Source: Saccharothrix sp. S26
Lineage (GTDB): Bacteria; Actinomycetota; Actinomycetes; Mycobacteriales; Pseudonocardiaceae
DNA: 64,000 bases
Assembly (NCBI RefSeq): GCF_021390395.1
Contig: NZ_JAJUWT010000015.1
Location: forward strand, 186,001-250,000
Direction: 5' to 3'
The notes under the pieces are model-generated. The model saw only the letters and a list, made by a program, of their open reading frames with translations. It made no database searches and was not told the DNA's origin. The stretch's first letter is position 1; each line of letters begins with the position of its first letter. Positions 43,589 to 52,864 of this stretch are shown piece after piece. The translations under genes were made by a program, and so were the position numbers.

Positions 43589-43638
43589 CAAACTTTCCGA
43601 CTCGGCAAGTTTGCAGGTTCGGAAAGTTTGGCTACGCT
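43589..43638 (+). promoter_or_regulatory. Operator and promoter of the TetR/FAD-monooxygenase module
   Basis: CAAACTTTCCGA (43589-43600) and TCGGAAAGTTTG (43619-43630) are an exact 12-bp inverted repeat; a third related stretch, TCGGCAAGTTTG, lies between them (43602-43613). TACGCT at 43633-43638 with TTGCAG 16 bases upstream could be the promoter, leaving no leader before ATG 43645. The rest of 43343-43588 shows nothing definite. Confidence 0.7.
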
Positions 43639-43644
43639 GGTCCC

Positions 43645-44259
43645 ATGGCAACCGGCGAGGGCGGGCTTCGGGAGCGCAAGAAGCGGGAGACGCGGTTCGC
43701 GTTGAGCCAGGCCGCCATCCGACTCACCCTTGAGCGGGGCTGGGAGAACGTCTCCGTGGAGGACATCGCCGCCGCCGCGAACGTCTCCGAACGCACCTTC
43801 CGCAACTACTTCACCGGCAAGGCGGAGGCGATCGTCGCCTCACACGTCGAACGCGGACGTCGCACGGCCGAGGCGTTGCGCGAACGCCCCGCCGGCGAAC
43901 CCCTCTGGGACGCGCTCGTCAACGCCCTCGTGGCGCAGTTCGAGCCACCCCGACCGCAAGCGTCCGACACCCCGCCCCCGGGTTACGCGGCCGCCCTCCA
44001 GAAGCTGCTCGCGGAACCCGCCGTGCAGTACGAGGTGTTCCGCGCGCACGCCACGGCACAGGACGAGCTGACCGCCGCCGTCGCCGAGCGCACGGGCACC
44101 GACCCGGCCGACCTCTACCCGCAGACCGTCGCGGCGGTCGTCAGCGCCGGGCTCGGCACCGCCCTGTCCCGCTGGGCGCGGAACCCGACCGGCTCGCTCG
44201 GCGCGCTGCTCCGCGAAGTCTTCGACGGGATCCGGGCAGGACTGCCCGACCCGCGCTGA
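43645..44259 (+). CDS. TetR-family regulator
   Basis: A 204-residue TetR protein. The DNA-binding domain is clear: LRERKKRETRFALSQAAIRL, then SVEDIAAAANVSERTFRNYF. The C-terminal domain is helical with a TPPPGYAAAL loop. It is preceded by a strong inverted repeat and followed 72 bases later by a flavin monooxygenase gene on the same strand, so it probably represses itself and that gene until a toxic aromatic compound binds. The ATG is likely leaderless. Confidence 0.85.
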   Translation: MATGEGGLRERKKRETRFALSQAAIRLTLERGWENVSVEDIAAAANVSERTFRNYFTGKAEAIVASHVERGRRTAEALRERPAGEPLWDALVNALVAQFEPPRPQASDTPPPGYAAALQKLLAEPAVQYEVFRAHATAQDELTAAVAERTGTDPADLYPQTVAAVVSAGLGTALSRWARNPTGSLGALLREVFDGIRAGLPDPR

Positions 44260-44331
44260 CCACCCCGCGCGCCCCACCTCACACCACGCCCGCCCGACGG
44301 GCTGGTCAAGCACGCCCCCAAGGAGTCGATC

Positions 44332-45855
44332 ATGGACGTGGTCATCGTCGGCGGAGGCCCCAACGGGCTCATGCTCGCGTGCGAGCTGGCCCTGGCCGGG
44401 GTCCGCCCAACGGTCCTGGAACGCCTGCCCGAGCCGAGCACCGAACCCCGGTCGAACGGCCTGGTCGGCCAGGTCGTCCGGATGCTGGACCGGCGCGACC
44501 TGTTCGAGCGGTTCAGCGGGCAGCCCGGCCCGCCGCGCCCGAACAACGCCTACTTCATGTTCGCCGCGATGCCCCTGAACCTCTCCCTCCTCGCCGACAG
44601 CCCGATCCACACGCTGCCGATCCCCGAGTCCGACACCGTCCGCGTCCTCGAAGCACGCGCGACCGAGCTGGGCGCGGACATCCGCCGCGGGCACGAGTTC
44701 GTCGGGCTCGTCCAGGACGGTGACGGCGTCACGCTCACCGTCGACGGCCCGGACGGCACCTACGACCTGCGCACCCGGTACGTCGTGGGCGCCGACAGCG
44801 CGCACAGCCCGGTCCGCAAGGCCGCCGGCATCGGCTTCCCCGGCGTCACCCACGACCGGAGCACGACCCGTTCCGCGCACGTCACGGTGCCGGAGCGGTG
44901 GCTGGACCCGGCCACCGGCGCGCTGGACGTGCCCGGTCACGGCCCGGTGCTGCCGTTCCTGCCCGTCCGCACGGCGCGCGGCGGCTTCACCTACGCGCCG
45001 CTGCCCGGCCGCCCGCCGCTGGTCGCGACGACGGAGTGGGACGTGCCGGCGACCGACGAGCCGATGACCCTCGACGAGCTGCGCGCCAGCGTCGCCCGTG
45101 TGCTGGGCGTCGCCGTCCCGCTCGACCCGCCGCCGGGCCCGGGTCCGCACGTGCTGCGCAGGCTCAACGGCGGCAACACCAGGGTCGCGGAGCGCTACCG
45201 GGAGGGTCGGGTGTTCCTGGTGGGCGATGCCGCGCACGTCTTCGCCGCCGGCGGCACGGGCCTCAACCTGGGCATGCAGGACGCGATCAACCTGGGCTGG
45301 AAGCTGGCCGCCGTGATCGCCGCCGGGGTCGACCCGGACCTGCTGGACACCTACGAGTCCGAACGCCGCCCGGCCGCCGACCGGACCATCACCTACTCGC
45401 GGGCGCAGGCGGCCCTGCTGGCGCCGGGCGACGACGTCACCGGCCTGCGCGAGCTGTTCGGCGACCTGTTGTCCCAGCCGGGTGTCGTGCGGGTGCTCGC
45501 CGACCTGGTCGCGGGCGCGGACGTCCGCTACCCGGTCGCCGCCGACGCCCACGCCCTGGCCGGACACCTCGCCCCCGACCTCGACCTGCACACCTCGACG
45601 GGCGCGGTGCGGCTCGCCGAGCTGGAGCCGGTCCGGCGGGCCCGACCGGTGCTGATCGACCTCACCGACGACGACCTGCGCGTCGACGGCGTCGAGACGA
45701 TCCGCGCGAGAGCCGCCACCGACGTCACCGCGCTCCTGCTCCGCCCGGACTCCTACGTCGCGTGGGCGTCGAGCGACCCCCACCCGGACCGGCGGGCGCT
45801 GCGGGATGCCGCAGCCGGGTGGGTCCCGCGCACGACGCGGCCCCGCGGCCGTTGA
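44332..45855 (+). CDS. FAD-dependent aromatic hydroxylase (rifampicin-monooxygenase/TetX-like group)
   Basis: A 507-residue class A flavin monooxygenase. It opens VVIVGGGPNGLMLACELALAG (FAD dinucleotide fold); the DG motif is VVGADSAHSPVRKAAGI and the GD motif VFLVGDAAHVFAAGGTGLN, followed by a thioredoxin-like C-terminal region ending VPRTTRP. Length and layout match PheA/TfdB-type enzymes, among them Rox rifampicin monooxygenases and polyketide hydroxylases. With the TetR neighbour, detoxification of an aromatic drug is likely; the substrate is not certain. AAGGAG precedes the ATG. Confidence 0.85.
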   Translation: MDVVIVGGGPNGLMLACELALAGVRPTVLERLPEPSTEPRSNGLVGQVVRMLDRRDLFERFSGQPGPPRPNNAYFMFAAMPLNLSLLADSPIHTLPIPESDTVRVLEARATELGADIRRGHEFVGLVQDGDGVTLTVDGPDGTYDLRTRYVVGADSAHSPVRKAAGIGFPGVTHDRSTTRSAHVTVPERWLDPATGALDVPGHGPVLPFLPVRTARGGFTYAPLPGRPPLVATTEWDVPATDEPMTLDELRASVARVLGVAVPLDPPPGPGPHVLRRLNGGNTRVAERYREGRVFLVGDAAHVFAAGGTGLNLGMQDAINLGWKLAAVIAAGVDPDLLDTYESERRPAADRTITYSRAQAALLAPGDDVTGLRELFGDLLSQPGVVRVLADLVAGADVRYPVAADAHALAGHLAPDLDLHTSTGAVRLAELEPVRRARPVLIDLTDDDLRVDGVETIRARAATDVTALLLRPDSYVAWASSDPHPDRRALRDAAAGWVPRTTRPRGR

Positions 45856-45869
45856 GGCCCGCGGGGCCG
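45838..45869. terminator. Hairpin overlapping the stop of the monooxygenase gene
   Basis: CGGCCCCGCGG (45838-45848) pairs exactly with CCGCGGGGCCG (45859-45869). It spans the stop codon and the 24-base gap to the convergent AHSA1 gene and could end both transcripts. Confidence 0.65.
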
Positions 45870-45879
45870 GTCATCGCGC

Positions 45880-46365
45880 TCAGCCCTGGGCGAGCAGCTC
45901 GTCCAGCTGTTCGTAGCCCTCCACCACGCCGGTTTCCATGCCGCTGGCCAGCGCGGCGTCCCGGCCCTCGGTCGTCTCGAACACGCTGACGATGTCCAGC
46001 CGCGTGCGCCCGTTCCCGAGGTCGGACAACGTCAGCGTCTCCAGGCACACCCCGTCCGGGTAGCCCTCGAACGTGAACGTCTGCACGATCCGCTCGTCCG
46101 GCCGCACCTCGTGGAACGACCCGTAGAACCGGTACTCCTCGTCGCCGCGGCTGTGCACGTACCGGTAGGCCCCGCCGGTCGTGGCGTCCCACCGGTCCAC
46201 CCGCATGGTCACCGAGCGCGGCCCCAGCCACTTCACCACCAGCTCGGGGTCGACGTGCGCCCGGAACACCGCGGCGACCGGCGCGTCGAACTCCCGCGTG
46301 ATGCGGATGGTCGGCAGGGCGGGGTCGGCGCTGATCGTGGTGTCGGGGTGCGTGGTCGTGGTCAT
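45880..46365 (-). CDS. AHSA1/SRPBCC-domain protein
   Basis: A 161-residue protein of the START-like/AHSA1 fold, with the typical ITREFDAPVAAVFRAHVDPELVVKWLGP opening, GGAYRYVH in the middle and QLDELLAQ at the end. These hydrophobic-pocket proteins usually occur together with an ArsR regulator, as here: its ATG overlaps the regulator's stop (ATGA). The ligand is unknown. Translation starts at MTTTTHPD. Confidence 0.88.
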   Translation of the reverse strand: MTTTTHPDTTISADPALPTIRITREFDAPVAAVFRAHVDPELVVKWLGPRSVTMRVDRWDATTGGAYRYVHSRGDEEYRFYGSFHEVRPDERIVQTFTFEGYPDGVCLETLTLSDLGNGRTRLDIVSVFETTEGRDAALASGMETGVVEGYEQLDELLAQG

Positions 46366-46742
46366 GACGCTTCTCCTTCGATTCGGGTCCGCTCGGGCGT
46401 GGCCGCCGTCCCGGACGTCTCCGCCATCTCGGCGAGCACGGCGTCCAGTCGCCGGTAGCGCTGCTCGGCCTCCTGCCGGTAGCGCTCGATCCACTTCGTC
46501 ATCAGGTCGAACACCTCCGCCTCGAGGTGGACGGGTCGTCGTTGCGCCTGCTTGCTGCGGCTGACGAGCCCGGCGTCCTCGAGCACCTTGAGGTGCTTGG
46601 ACACGGCTTGCACGGTCACGGAGTACGGCTCGGCCAACTCGTTGACGGTCGCGTCGCCCACCGCCAGCCGCGCCACCATGTCGCGCCGGATCGGGTCGGC
46701 CAGGGCCGAGAACACCCGCGACAACTGGTCGTCCACCGCCAT
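46362..46742 (-). CDS. ArsR-family winged-helix regulator
   Basis: About 126 residues. It opens with the family stretch DQLSRVFSALADPIRRDMVARL and has the recognition helix in YSVTVQAVSKHLKVLEDAGLV. It lacks an obvious metal-binding Cys pair, in line with the ArsR regulators that pair with AHSA1 proteins. The ribosome binding site AAGGAG touches ATG 46742 directly, so GTG 46736, six bases downstream of it, may be the real start. A GTG at 46772 falls inside the -10 element and is excluded. Two operators frame the promoter. Confidence 0.87.
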   Translation of the reverse strand: MAVDDQLSRVFSALADPIRRDMVARLAVGDATVNELAEPYSVTVQAVSKHLKVLEDAGLVSRSKQAQRRPVHLEAEVFDLMTKWIERYRQEAEQRYRRLDAVLAEMAETSGTAATPERTRIEGEAS

Positions 46743-46750
46743 CTCCTTAC

Positions 46751-46812
46751 TCAACCTCTCGGTTGAATACACGATACGAACCCGCTCCTGTCCTTGTCAA
46801 CCACGGAGTTGA
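46751..46812 (-). promoter_or_regulatory. Promoter with two ArsR-type operators
   Basis: TCAACCTCTCGGTTGA (46751-46766) and TCAACCACGGAGTTGA (46797-46812) are 16-bp palindromes of the same kind (TCAACC-N4-RGTTGA). On the minus strand TTGACA (46800-46795) and TATCGT (46776-46771), 18 bases apart, form a good promoter. One operator overlaps the -35, the other the transcription start, so the ArsR protein very likely represses its own operon. Confidence 0.8.
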
Positions 46813-47106
46813 ACATGCAGGTCAGGATCATTCACCACCCGGCACTTCAGCCGGCTGAACACCTCACACCGCACCGATCACCGCCGTGCGCACAACTACT
46901 CCGAGTCGAAGCACCACCGGGCGTGTGACGGGCTTAACCTCAAGTGATGCTCAAGCACCCATAACCCGATCGATCACCTGACCGATTCTGTGAGAGAACA
47001 CTCGGTGCGCTGCCCCTCCTGTGTGTGAACTGCACCAGACGGGGGACTAGCCTGACCATGAGTGAGTCATTACCAAGAGCGAGATGGATAGAGGCGAGCG
47101 CCAGCC
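46813..47106 (+). other. Gene-free upstream region of kgd
   Basis: A stretch of 294 bases without a convincing gene between the divergent ArsR operon and kgd. It is less GC-rich than the genes and must hold the kgd promoter, but I see no hexamer pair good enough to name. GAGGCGAG at 47091-47098 is the likely kgd ribosome binding site. Confidence 0.4.
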
Positions 47107-50100
47107 GTGTCCAGCAGCAGTCCTGCTTCTCAGTTCGGCCCCAATGAGTGGCTGGTCGAGGAGATGTACGAGCAGTTCCTCGCCGATCCGTCGTCCGTGG
47201 ACCCCGCCTGGCACGACTTCTTCGCCGACTACAAGTCGACGCAGCGGTCGGGCAACGGGGCGGCGACGGCCGCCGAGAACGGCACCACGACCGCCACCAA
47301 GACCGCTCCGGCCCAGTCCGCGCCGGCCGCCGCACCCGCGCCCAAGCAGTCCGCGCAGGCACCGCAGTCGCAGCAGACACCGGCGCAGCAGCCGAAGAGC
47401 CAGCCGGCCCAGAAGCCCGCCGCCAAGCCCGCGCCCGCCCAGGCCGCCAAGGCCGCGCCGGTGCAGCCGGCCCAGGGCGAGGAGCAGAAGCAGCTGCGCG
47501 GGGCCGCCGCCGCCATCGCGAAGAACATGGAGCTCTCGCTCACCGTTCCGACCGCGACGAGCGTGCGCGCCGTGCCCGCCAAGCTGCTGGCCGACAACCG
47601 CATCGTGATCAACAACCACCTCAAGCGCACCCGCGGTGGGAAGGTCTCCTTCACCCACCTGATCGGGTACGCGGTGGTGCGGGCGCTCAAGGCCTACCCG
47701 AACATGAACCGGCACTACGCCGAGGTCGACGGCAAGCCGTTCGTGGTCACGCCCGAGCACGTCAACTTCGGCCTGGCGATCGACCTGCCCGGCAAGGACG
47801 GCTCGCGCTCGCTGGTCGTGGCCTCGATCAAGGGCTGCGAGAACATGACGTTCACGCAGTTCTGGCAGGCCTACGAGGACCTGATCCGCAAGGCCAGGAC
47901 CGGGTCGCTGACCGCCGAGGACTTCTCCGGCACGACCATCTCGCTGACCAACCCCGGCACGATCGGCACCAACCACTCGGTGCCGCGGCTGACCGCGGGC
48001 CAGGGCGCGATCATCGGCGTCGGCGCGATGGAGTACCCGGCGCACTTCCAGGGCACCAGCGAGCAGGCCCTGACCGACATGGGTGTCAGCAAGATCATCA
48101 CGCTGACCTCCACCTACGACCACCGCATCATCCAGGGCGCGGAGTCGGGCGAGTTCCTCAAGCGGATCCACCAGCTGCTGCTGGGTGAGGACGGCTTCTA
48201 CGACGACGTGTTCACGTCGTTGCGGCTGCCGTACGAGCCGATCCGCTGGGTCGCCGACATCCCCGAGGGCGCGGTCGACAAGACGGCCCGCGTGATCGAG
48301 CTGATCGACGCGTTCCGCACCCGCGGCCACCTGATGGCCGACACGGACCCGCTGAACTACCGGCAGCGCAGCCACCAGGACCTCGACGTCCTGTCGCACG
48401 GCCTGACCCTGTGGGACCTCGACCGGGAGTTCCCGGTCGGCGGGTTCGCGGGCCAGGAGCGGATGAAGCTGCGCGACATCCTGGGCGTGCTGCGCAACTC
48501 GTACTGCCGCACGGTCGGCGTCGAGTACATGCACATCCTCGACCCGCAGGAGCGCCTGTGGATCCAGGAGCGCGTCGAGGTGCCGCACGAGAAGCCGCCG
48601 GCCACCGTGCAGAAGTACATCCTGTCGAAGCTCAACGCCGCCGAGGCGTTCGAGACCTTCCTGCAGACCAAGTACGTCGGCCAGAAGCGGTTCTCGCTGG
48701 AGGGCGGCGAGACGGTCATCCCGCTGCTGGACGCGGTGCTGGACAAGGCCGCCGAGCACGAGATCGACGAGGTCGTCATCGGCATGCCGCACCGCGGCCG
48801 GCTGAACGTGCTGGCGAACATCGTCGGCAAGCCGATCTCGCAGATCTTCCGCGAGTTCGAGGGCAACCTCGACCCGGGTCAGGCGCACGGCTCCGGTGAC
48901 GTGAAGTACCACCTGGGCGCGGAGGGCAAGTACTTCCGGATGTTCGGCGACGGCGAGACGAAGGTGTCGCTGACCGCGAACCCGTCGCACCTGGAAGCCG
49001 TCGACCCGGTGCTCGAAGGCATCGTGCGGGCCAAGCAGGACATGCTCGACAAGGGCGGCGAGGGCTTCACCGTGCTGCCGGTCGCGCTGCACGGCGACGC
49101 CGCGTTCGCGGGCCAGGGCGTGGTCGCCGAGACGCTGAACCTGGCGCTGGTGCGCGGCTACCGCACCGGCGGCACGGTGCACGTGGTCGTGAACAACCAG
49201 GTCGGCTTCACCACCGCGCCGGAGCACTCGCGCTCGTCGAAGTACTCGACCGACGTGGCGAAGATGATCGGCGCGCCGGTGTTCCACGTCAACGGCGACG
49301 ACCCGGAGGCGTGCTACTGGGTCGCCAAGCTCGCGGTGGACTACCGGCAGGCGTTCAACAAGGACGTCGTGATCGACATGGTCTGCTACCGCCGCCGCGG
49401 CCACAACGAGGGCGACGACCCCTCGATGACGCAGCCGGCGATGTACGACGTGATCGACACCAAGCGCTCGGTGCGCAAGACCTACACCGAGGCCCTGATC
49501 GGTCGCGGCGACATCTCCGTCGAAGAGGCCGAGAAGGCGCTGCAGGACTTCTCCTCGCAGCTGGAGCACGTGTTCAACGAGGTCAGGGAGCTGGAGAAGC
49601 ACCCGATCAAGACCTCGCCGTCGATCGAGCAGGAGCAGCAGGTCCCGACCAAGCTGCCCACCGGGGTCGACCGGTCGGTGATCGAGAAGATCGCCGACGC
49701 GCACGTGAACCTGCCCGAGGGCTTCACCCCGCACCCGCGGGTCAAGCCGGTGCTGGAGCGGCGCGCCAAGATGGCCCGCGAGGGCGGCATCGACTGGGCG
49801 TTCGCCGAGCTGCTGGCGTTCGGGTCGCTGGTGCTGGAGGGCCGCACGGTCCGCCTGGCGGGCCAGGACTCGCGGCGCGGCACGTTCGTGCAGCGGCACG
49901 CGACGCTGGTGGACCGCAAGAAGTCCGAGGAGTACACCCCGCTGCAGAACCTGGCCGAGAACCAGGGCAAGTTCATGGTGTACGACTCGGTGCTGTCGGA
50001 GTTCGCGGCGCTGGGCTTCGAGTACGGCTACTCGGTGGCCAACCCGGACGCGCTGGTGCTGTGGGAGGCGCAGTTCGGCGACTTCGTCAACGGCGCGCAG

Positions 50101-50814
50101 CCGATCATCGACGAGTTCATCTCGTCCGGTGAGGCGAAGTGGGGCCAGGTGTCCGACGTGGTGCTGCTGCTGCCGCACGGCCACGAGGGCCAGGGCCCGG
50201 ACCACACGTCCGGCCGGATCGAGCGGTTCCTCCAGCTGTGCGCGGAGGGCTCGATGACGATCGCGGTGCCGTCGACGCCGGCGAACTACTTCCACCTGCT
50301 GCGGCGGCACGCGCTGGACGGCGTGAACCGCCCGCTGGTGGTGTTCACCCCGAAGTCGATGCTGCGCCTGAAGGCCGCGACCAGCCCGGTCGAGGCGTTC
50401 GTGGAGGACAAGTTCCAGTCGGTGATCGACGACCCGAGCGGTGTCGAGCCGAGCGCGGTGCGCAAGGTGCTGCTGTGCAGCGGCAAGATCTACTACGAGC
50501 TGCTGGCCGAGCAGGAGAAGCGGGGCGTCAAGGACGTCGCGATCGTGCGGGTCGAGCAGCTGTACCCGGTGCCGGCGCGCAAGCTGACCGAGGCGCTGGA
50601 CCGCTACCCGAACGCCACCGAGGTCCGCTGGGTCCAGGAGGAGCCGGCGAACCAGGGCGCGTGGCCGTTCTTCGGGTTGGCGCTGCCGGAGCTGCTGCCG
50701 GACCGGTTCTCGGTCAAGCGCGTCTCGCGCCGCCCGATGGCCGCGCCGTCGGCGGGTTCGTCCAAGGTGCACGAGGTCGAGCAGCGCGAACTGATCGCGA
50801 AGGCGTTCGAGTAG
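47107..50814 (+). CDS. kgd: Multifunctional 2-oxoglutarate decarboxylase/dehydrogenase (E1-E2 fusion)
   Basis: A 1235-residue enzyme like mycobacterial KGD and corynebacterial OdhA. It starts with the regulatory N-terminus [20 protein letters not shown], then an Ala/Pro/Lys-rich linker (about 45-115), an E2-type succinyltransferase domain (about 115-355) with [13 protein letters not shown], and the thiamine-dependent E1 part with [20 protein letters not shown] and [10 protein letters not shown]. Without its own lipoyl domain it works with the lipoyl-bearing E2 of the pyruvate dehydrogenase complex. It feeds 2-oxoglutarate into the TCA cycle; the fork-head inhibitor GarA/OdhI would bind it. 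The start is a GTG. Confidence 0.95.
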   Translation: MSSSSPASQFGPNEWLVEEMYEQFLADPSSVDPAWHDFFADYKSTQRSGNGAATAAENGTTTATKTAPAQSAPAAAPAPKQSAQAPQSQQTPAQQPKSQPAQKPAAKPAPAQAAKAAPVQPAQGEEQKQLRGAAAAIAKNMELSLTVPTATSVRAVPAKLLADNRIVINNHLKRTRGGKVSFTHLIGYAVVRALKAYPNMNRHYAEVDGKPFVVTPEHVNFGLAIDLPGKDGSRSLVVASIKGCENMTFTQFWQAYEDLIRKARTGSLTAEDFSGTTISLTNPGTIGTNHSVPRLTAGQGAIIGVGAMEYPAHFQGTSEQALTDMGVSKIITLTSTYDHRIIQGAESGEFLKRIHQLLLGEDGFYDDVFTSLRLPYEPIRWVADIPEGAVDKTARVIELIDAFRTRGHLMADTDPLNYRQRSHQDLDVLSHGLTLWDLDREFPVGGFAGQERMKLRDILGVLRNSYCRTVGVEYMHILDPQERLWIQERVEVPHEKPPATVQKYILSKLNAAEAFETFLQTKYVGQKRFSLEGGETVIPLLDAVLDKAAEHEIDEVVIGMPHRGRLNVLANIVGKPISQIFREFEGNLDPGQAHGSGDVKYHLGAEGKYFRMFGDGETKVSLTANPSHLEAVDPVLEGIVRAKQDMLDKGGEGFTVLPVALHGDAAFAGQGVVAETLNLALVRGYRTGGTVHVVVNNQVGFTTAPEHSRSSKYSTDVAKMIGAPVFHVNGDDPEACYWVAKLAVDYRQAFNKDVVIDMVCYRRRGHNEGDDPSMTQPAMYDVIDTKRSVRKTYTEALIGRGDISVEEAEKALQDFSSQLEHVFNEVRELEKHPIKTSPSIEQEQQVPTKLPTGVDRSVIEKIADAHVNLPEGFTPHPRVKPVLERRAKMAREGGIDWAFAELLAFGSLVLEGRTVRLAGQDSRRGTFVQRHATLVDRKKSEEYTPLQNLAENQGKFMVYDSVLSEFAALGFEYGYSVANPDALVLWEAQFGDFVNGAQPIIDEFISSGEAKWGQVSDVVLLLPHGHEGQGPDHTSGRIERFLQLCAEGSMTIAVPSTPANYFHLLRRHALDGVNRPLVVFTPKSMLRLKAATSPVEAFVEDKFQSVIDDPSGVEPSAVRKVLLCSGKIYYELLAEQEKRGVKDVAIVRVEQLYPVPARKLTEALDRYPNATEVRWVQEEPANQGAWPFFGLALPELLPDRFSVKRVSRRPMAAPSAGSSKVHEVEQRELIAKAFE

Positions 50815-50830
50815 GGGTTTGATCGTTCGC

Positions 50831-50868
50831 GCCGAGCCGTCGGGACCCAGGGGTCTCGGCGGCTCGGC
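50831..50868 (+). terminator. Hairpin after kgd
   Basis: GCCGAGCCG (50831-50839) pairs exactly with CGGCTCGGC (50860-50868), followed by CGTTCTCGTT. It lies between kgd and a small gene 20 bases farther on and may reduce read-through into it. Confidence 0.65.
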
Positions 50869-50888
50869 CGTTCTCGTTGGAGGAGATC

Positions 50889-51068
50889 GTGTACTTCACC
50901 GACCGTGGGATCGAGGAACTGGAGACCCGGCGGGGCGAGGAGGAGGTGACGTTCGCGTGGCTGGCCGACAAGCTGCGGGCGTTCGTGGACCTCAACCCCG
51001 ACTTCGAGACGGCCGTCGAGCGCCTGGCCACCTACCTGGCGCGTGACGACGAGGACTTCGAGGACTGA
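50889..51068 (+). CDS. Small acidic protein, DUF6104-like
   Basis: A 59-residue acidic protein. The opening YFTDRGIEELETRRGEEEVT and LRAFVDLNPDFETAVERLAT match a small family that I recall beside kgd in other actinomycetes; the family number is from memory. The start is GTG 50889, which has GGAGGAG directly upstream; a longer TTG start would consume that site. The function is unknown. Its last 37 bases overlap the convergent methyltransferase gene. Confidence 0.75.
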   Translation: MYFTDRGIEELETRRGEEEVTFAWLADKLRAFVDLNPDFETAVERLATYLARDDEDFED

Positions 51069-51712
51069 CCCCGGGCCGCGAACCACGTCCGGTCGGGGGT
51101 GAGCCAGGCGTCGCGCACGAGGCCGGCGGCGTGCAGGGCGGCGTCCAGGTCGTCTTCCGACAGGCGGCGGGCCGTGAACGGGTGGGACCAGGTGCGGTCG
51201 GCGGTGCGGTAGTCGACGGTGGCGCTGAGCAGGTCGCCGTCGCGGCGGACGTCGCGCAACGAGGTGCGCACGGGTCCGATGGCACCGCCTTGGCCGTCGG
51301 CCGCGGTGTCGAACCAGGACGGCGGGTGCCACTGCACGACGAGGCGGCCGTCGTCGCCCAAGTGGCGGGCCGCCGAGGCGAGCAACGCGTGCCGCCCGCC
51401 GTCCGACGGCGAGTTGACCAGGTGCGCGGCGAGCAGGACGCCACCGAACCGCCGCCCCAACCGCAACTCCCCGATCCGCGCCCGGACCGCCTCGACGCCG
51501 TCCAGGTGGGCGAGCATCTCCGCCGACTCGTCCACCCCGACCACCGGGTGCCCGAGCTCCACGAGCCGGTGTGCCACCCTCCCGGTCCCACATCCGAGGT
51601 CGAGCACGTCCGCCCCAGGCGGCAGGGCATCGTGCACGACCTCGGCTTCCCCGAGGGCCGGCAGGAGCGCGTAGACCTCGACGGGACTGCCGTCCGGGGC
51701 GGTGGTGGTCAC
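51032..51712 (-). CDS. Class I SAM-dependent methyltransferase
   Basis: A 226-residue methyltransferase. The SAM-binding loop is VLDLGCGTGRVAHRL, the acidic residue VVGVDESAEML and the post-II motif LLAAHLVNSP. The substrate is unknown; there is no operon partner to help, though the PIN toxin gene ends 18 bases upstream on the same strand. Its C-terminus (QSSKSSSSRAR) is antisense to the end of the DUF6104-like gene and looks like an extension. Confidence 0.82.
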   Translation of the reverse strand: MTTTAPDGSPVEVYALLPALGEAEVVHDALPPGADVLDLGCGTGRVAHRLVELGHPVVGVDESAEMLAHLDGVEAVRARIGELRLGRRFGGVLLAAHLVNSPSDGGRHALLASAARHLGDDGRLVVQWHPPSWFDTAADGQGGAIGPVRTSLRDVRRDGDLLSATVDYRTADRTWSHPFTARRLSEDDLDAALHAAGLVRDAWLTPDRTWFAARGQSSKSSSSRAR

Positions 51713-51730
51713 GGCTCGCGTCTCCTTCGG

Positions 51731-52282
51731 TCAACCGAGTCGCAGGGCGGCGGCCGACTCGATCAGGCCTGAGCGCTCCAACTGGCCGAGCACGTCATCG
51801 ATCGTCTCAGGCGGGTTGACCCGCTCGTCGACGATCTGCTGGACGCACGAGTACACGACCCGGTCGTTGATGCCGATCAAGTCGAGCATGAAGTCGTCCG
51901 GGCTCTTGGCCTCGATGTCCCATTGCTCGAGGTAATCGGGCGGAAAGTCGGACAGGTTGGCGGTCACGATCACCTGCGCGCCGACTCTGATGGCCGCGGC
52001 GAGCACGTGCCGATCGTCCGGATCCGGCAGGGCCAAGCCGTCGATGAGGGGCTCGTACCCCTCCACGAGGCAGTCGGCCACGGAACCGTTGATCAGTTCG
52101 CGCAGCCGACGCCGCTTGTGCTCCGGGATCCCCCGCTTCTCCGCGAGAGTCCGATCGACCTCGTCGAGTATCCGCTCGGTCCACTTCGCCTGCACCAGTC
52201 GCGCGCGAGCCACCCGGATGAGCAGGTTGCGCAGGGTGTTGCCGTACAAGGCACAGGCGTCGTACACCACGACGAAGGCCAT
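51731..52282 (-). CDS. PIN-domain toxin
   Basis: A 183-residue PIN-domain protein opening VVVYDACALYGNTLRNLL with the first catalytic Asp; other acidic residues are in RILDEVDRTLAEK and LPDPDDRHVLAAAI, and the Asn in TANLSDFP. Such proteins are Mg-dependent RNases. It starts immediately after the stop of an excisionase-type HTH gene, as in VapBC-like modules of the PIN_3 kind. The extension after the PIN core (about 130-183) is normal for this group. Confidence 0.85.
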   Translation of the reverse strand: MAFVVVYDACALYGNTLRNLLIRVARARLVQAKWTERILDEVDRTLAEKRGIPEHKRRRLRELINGSVADCLVEGYEPLIDGLALPDPDDRHVLAAAIRVGAQVIVTANLSDFPPDYLEQWDIEAKSPDDFMLDLIGINDRVVYSCVQQIVDERVNPPETIDDVLGQLERSGLIESAAALRLG

Positions 52283-52747
52283 TCAGTCCGTTCCCAACTC
52301 CTGGTCCAGCCGCGTCAACTCGTCCACCACCTGCTTGCGGGCGAGGTCGTCGCGACGCATGTAGTCCATCAGCGCGTCGAACCGGACGCGCCGGTGCCTG
52401 CCCACGAGCCGGTACTCGATCTCACCGCGTTCGAGCAGACCGATCAGGTACGGACGGGAGACGTTCAGCAACTCCGCCGCCTGTTGGGTGGTCAACTCGG
52501 CGTTGACCGGCATGATCTGGACGCCTTGGCCGTTCGCCATGGCGGCGAGGATGTGGGCGAACAGCTCGACCGCCTGCCGCGGCACGACCAGCGCCTCGCC
52601 GGGGCCGCCTTCCACGAGGATTTCCAGCTCGTCGGACCGGGCTCCGGCGGACGCGAGGTAGTCCTTCACCCGGCGCAGGGCACGAGCCGCGACCTCGGCG
52701 TCGACCACGCCGGGTGCCACCTTGGCCCCTTCCGCCTTCGTCGCCAT
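52283..52747 (-). CDS. Excisionase-type HTH antitoxin of the PIN module
   Basis: About 154 residues. The C-terminal half contains an excisionase/MerR-like HTH (ELTTQQAAELLNVSRPYLI, then GEIEYRLVGRHRRVRFDALM). The N-terminal half (AARALRRVKDYLASAGARS) is probably the toxin-binding part. I chose ATG 52747, with AGAGG eight bases upstream; ATG 52753 touches that site. The stop is followed directly by the toxin ATG. It would neutralise the toxin and repress the operon. Confidence 0.83.
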   Translation of the reverse strand: MATKAEGAKVAPGVVDAEVAARALRRVKDYLASAGARSDELEILVEGGPGEALVVPRQAVELFAHILAAMANGQGVQIMPVNAELTTQQAAELLNVSRPYLIGLLERGEIEYRLVGRHRRVRFDALMDYMRRDDLARKQVVDELTRLDQELGTD

Positions 52748-52766
52748 GCGCATCACCTCTAGTCGA

Positions 52767-52795
52767 AGTATCCGCAACAGGCGAAGCGAACGCAA
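52767..52795 (-). promoter_or_regulatory. Promoter of the PIN toxin-antitoxin operon
   Basis: On the minus strand TTGCGT (52795-52790) and GATACT (52772-52767) are 17 bases apart, a good match to a housekeeping promoter. The antitoxin start lies 20 bases downstream. Confidence 0.6.
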
Positions 52796-52864
52796 CGGAG
52801 TTGCGCTCGATTCCACCGACCGGGTGCGGGCCGTGAGCCGATCGCCCACGGCCCGTCGACCGAC

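Noticed and set aside
47047..50772. Very long open frame antisense to kgd
   Set aside because: Its residues are Arg/Val/His/Leu-rich without any recognised domain, and it lies wholly opposite a strongly conserved gene. It is a by-product of the high GC content.
51731..52747. Phage-type excisionase and integration module
   Set aside because: The HTH is excisionase-like, but there is no integrase and the partner is a PIN-domain protein, so it is a toxin-antitoxin pair.
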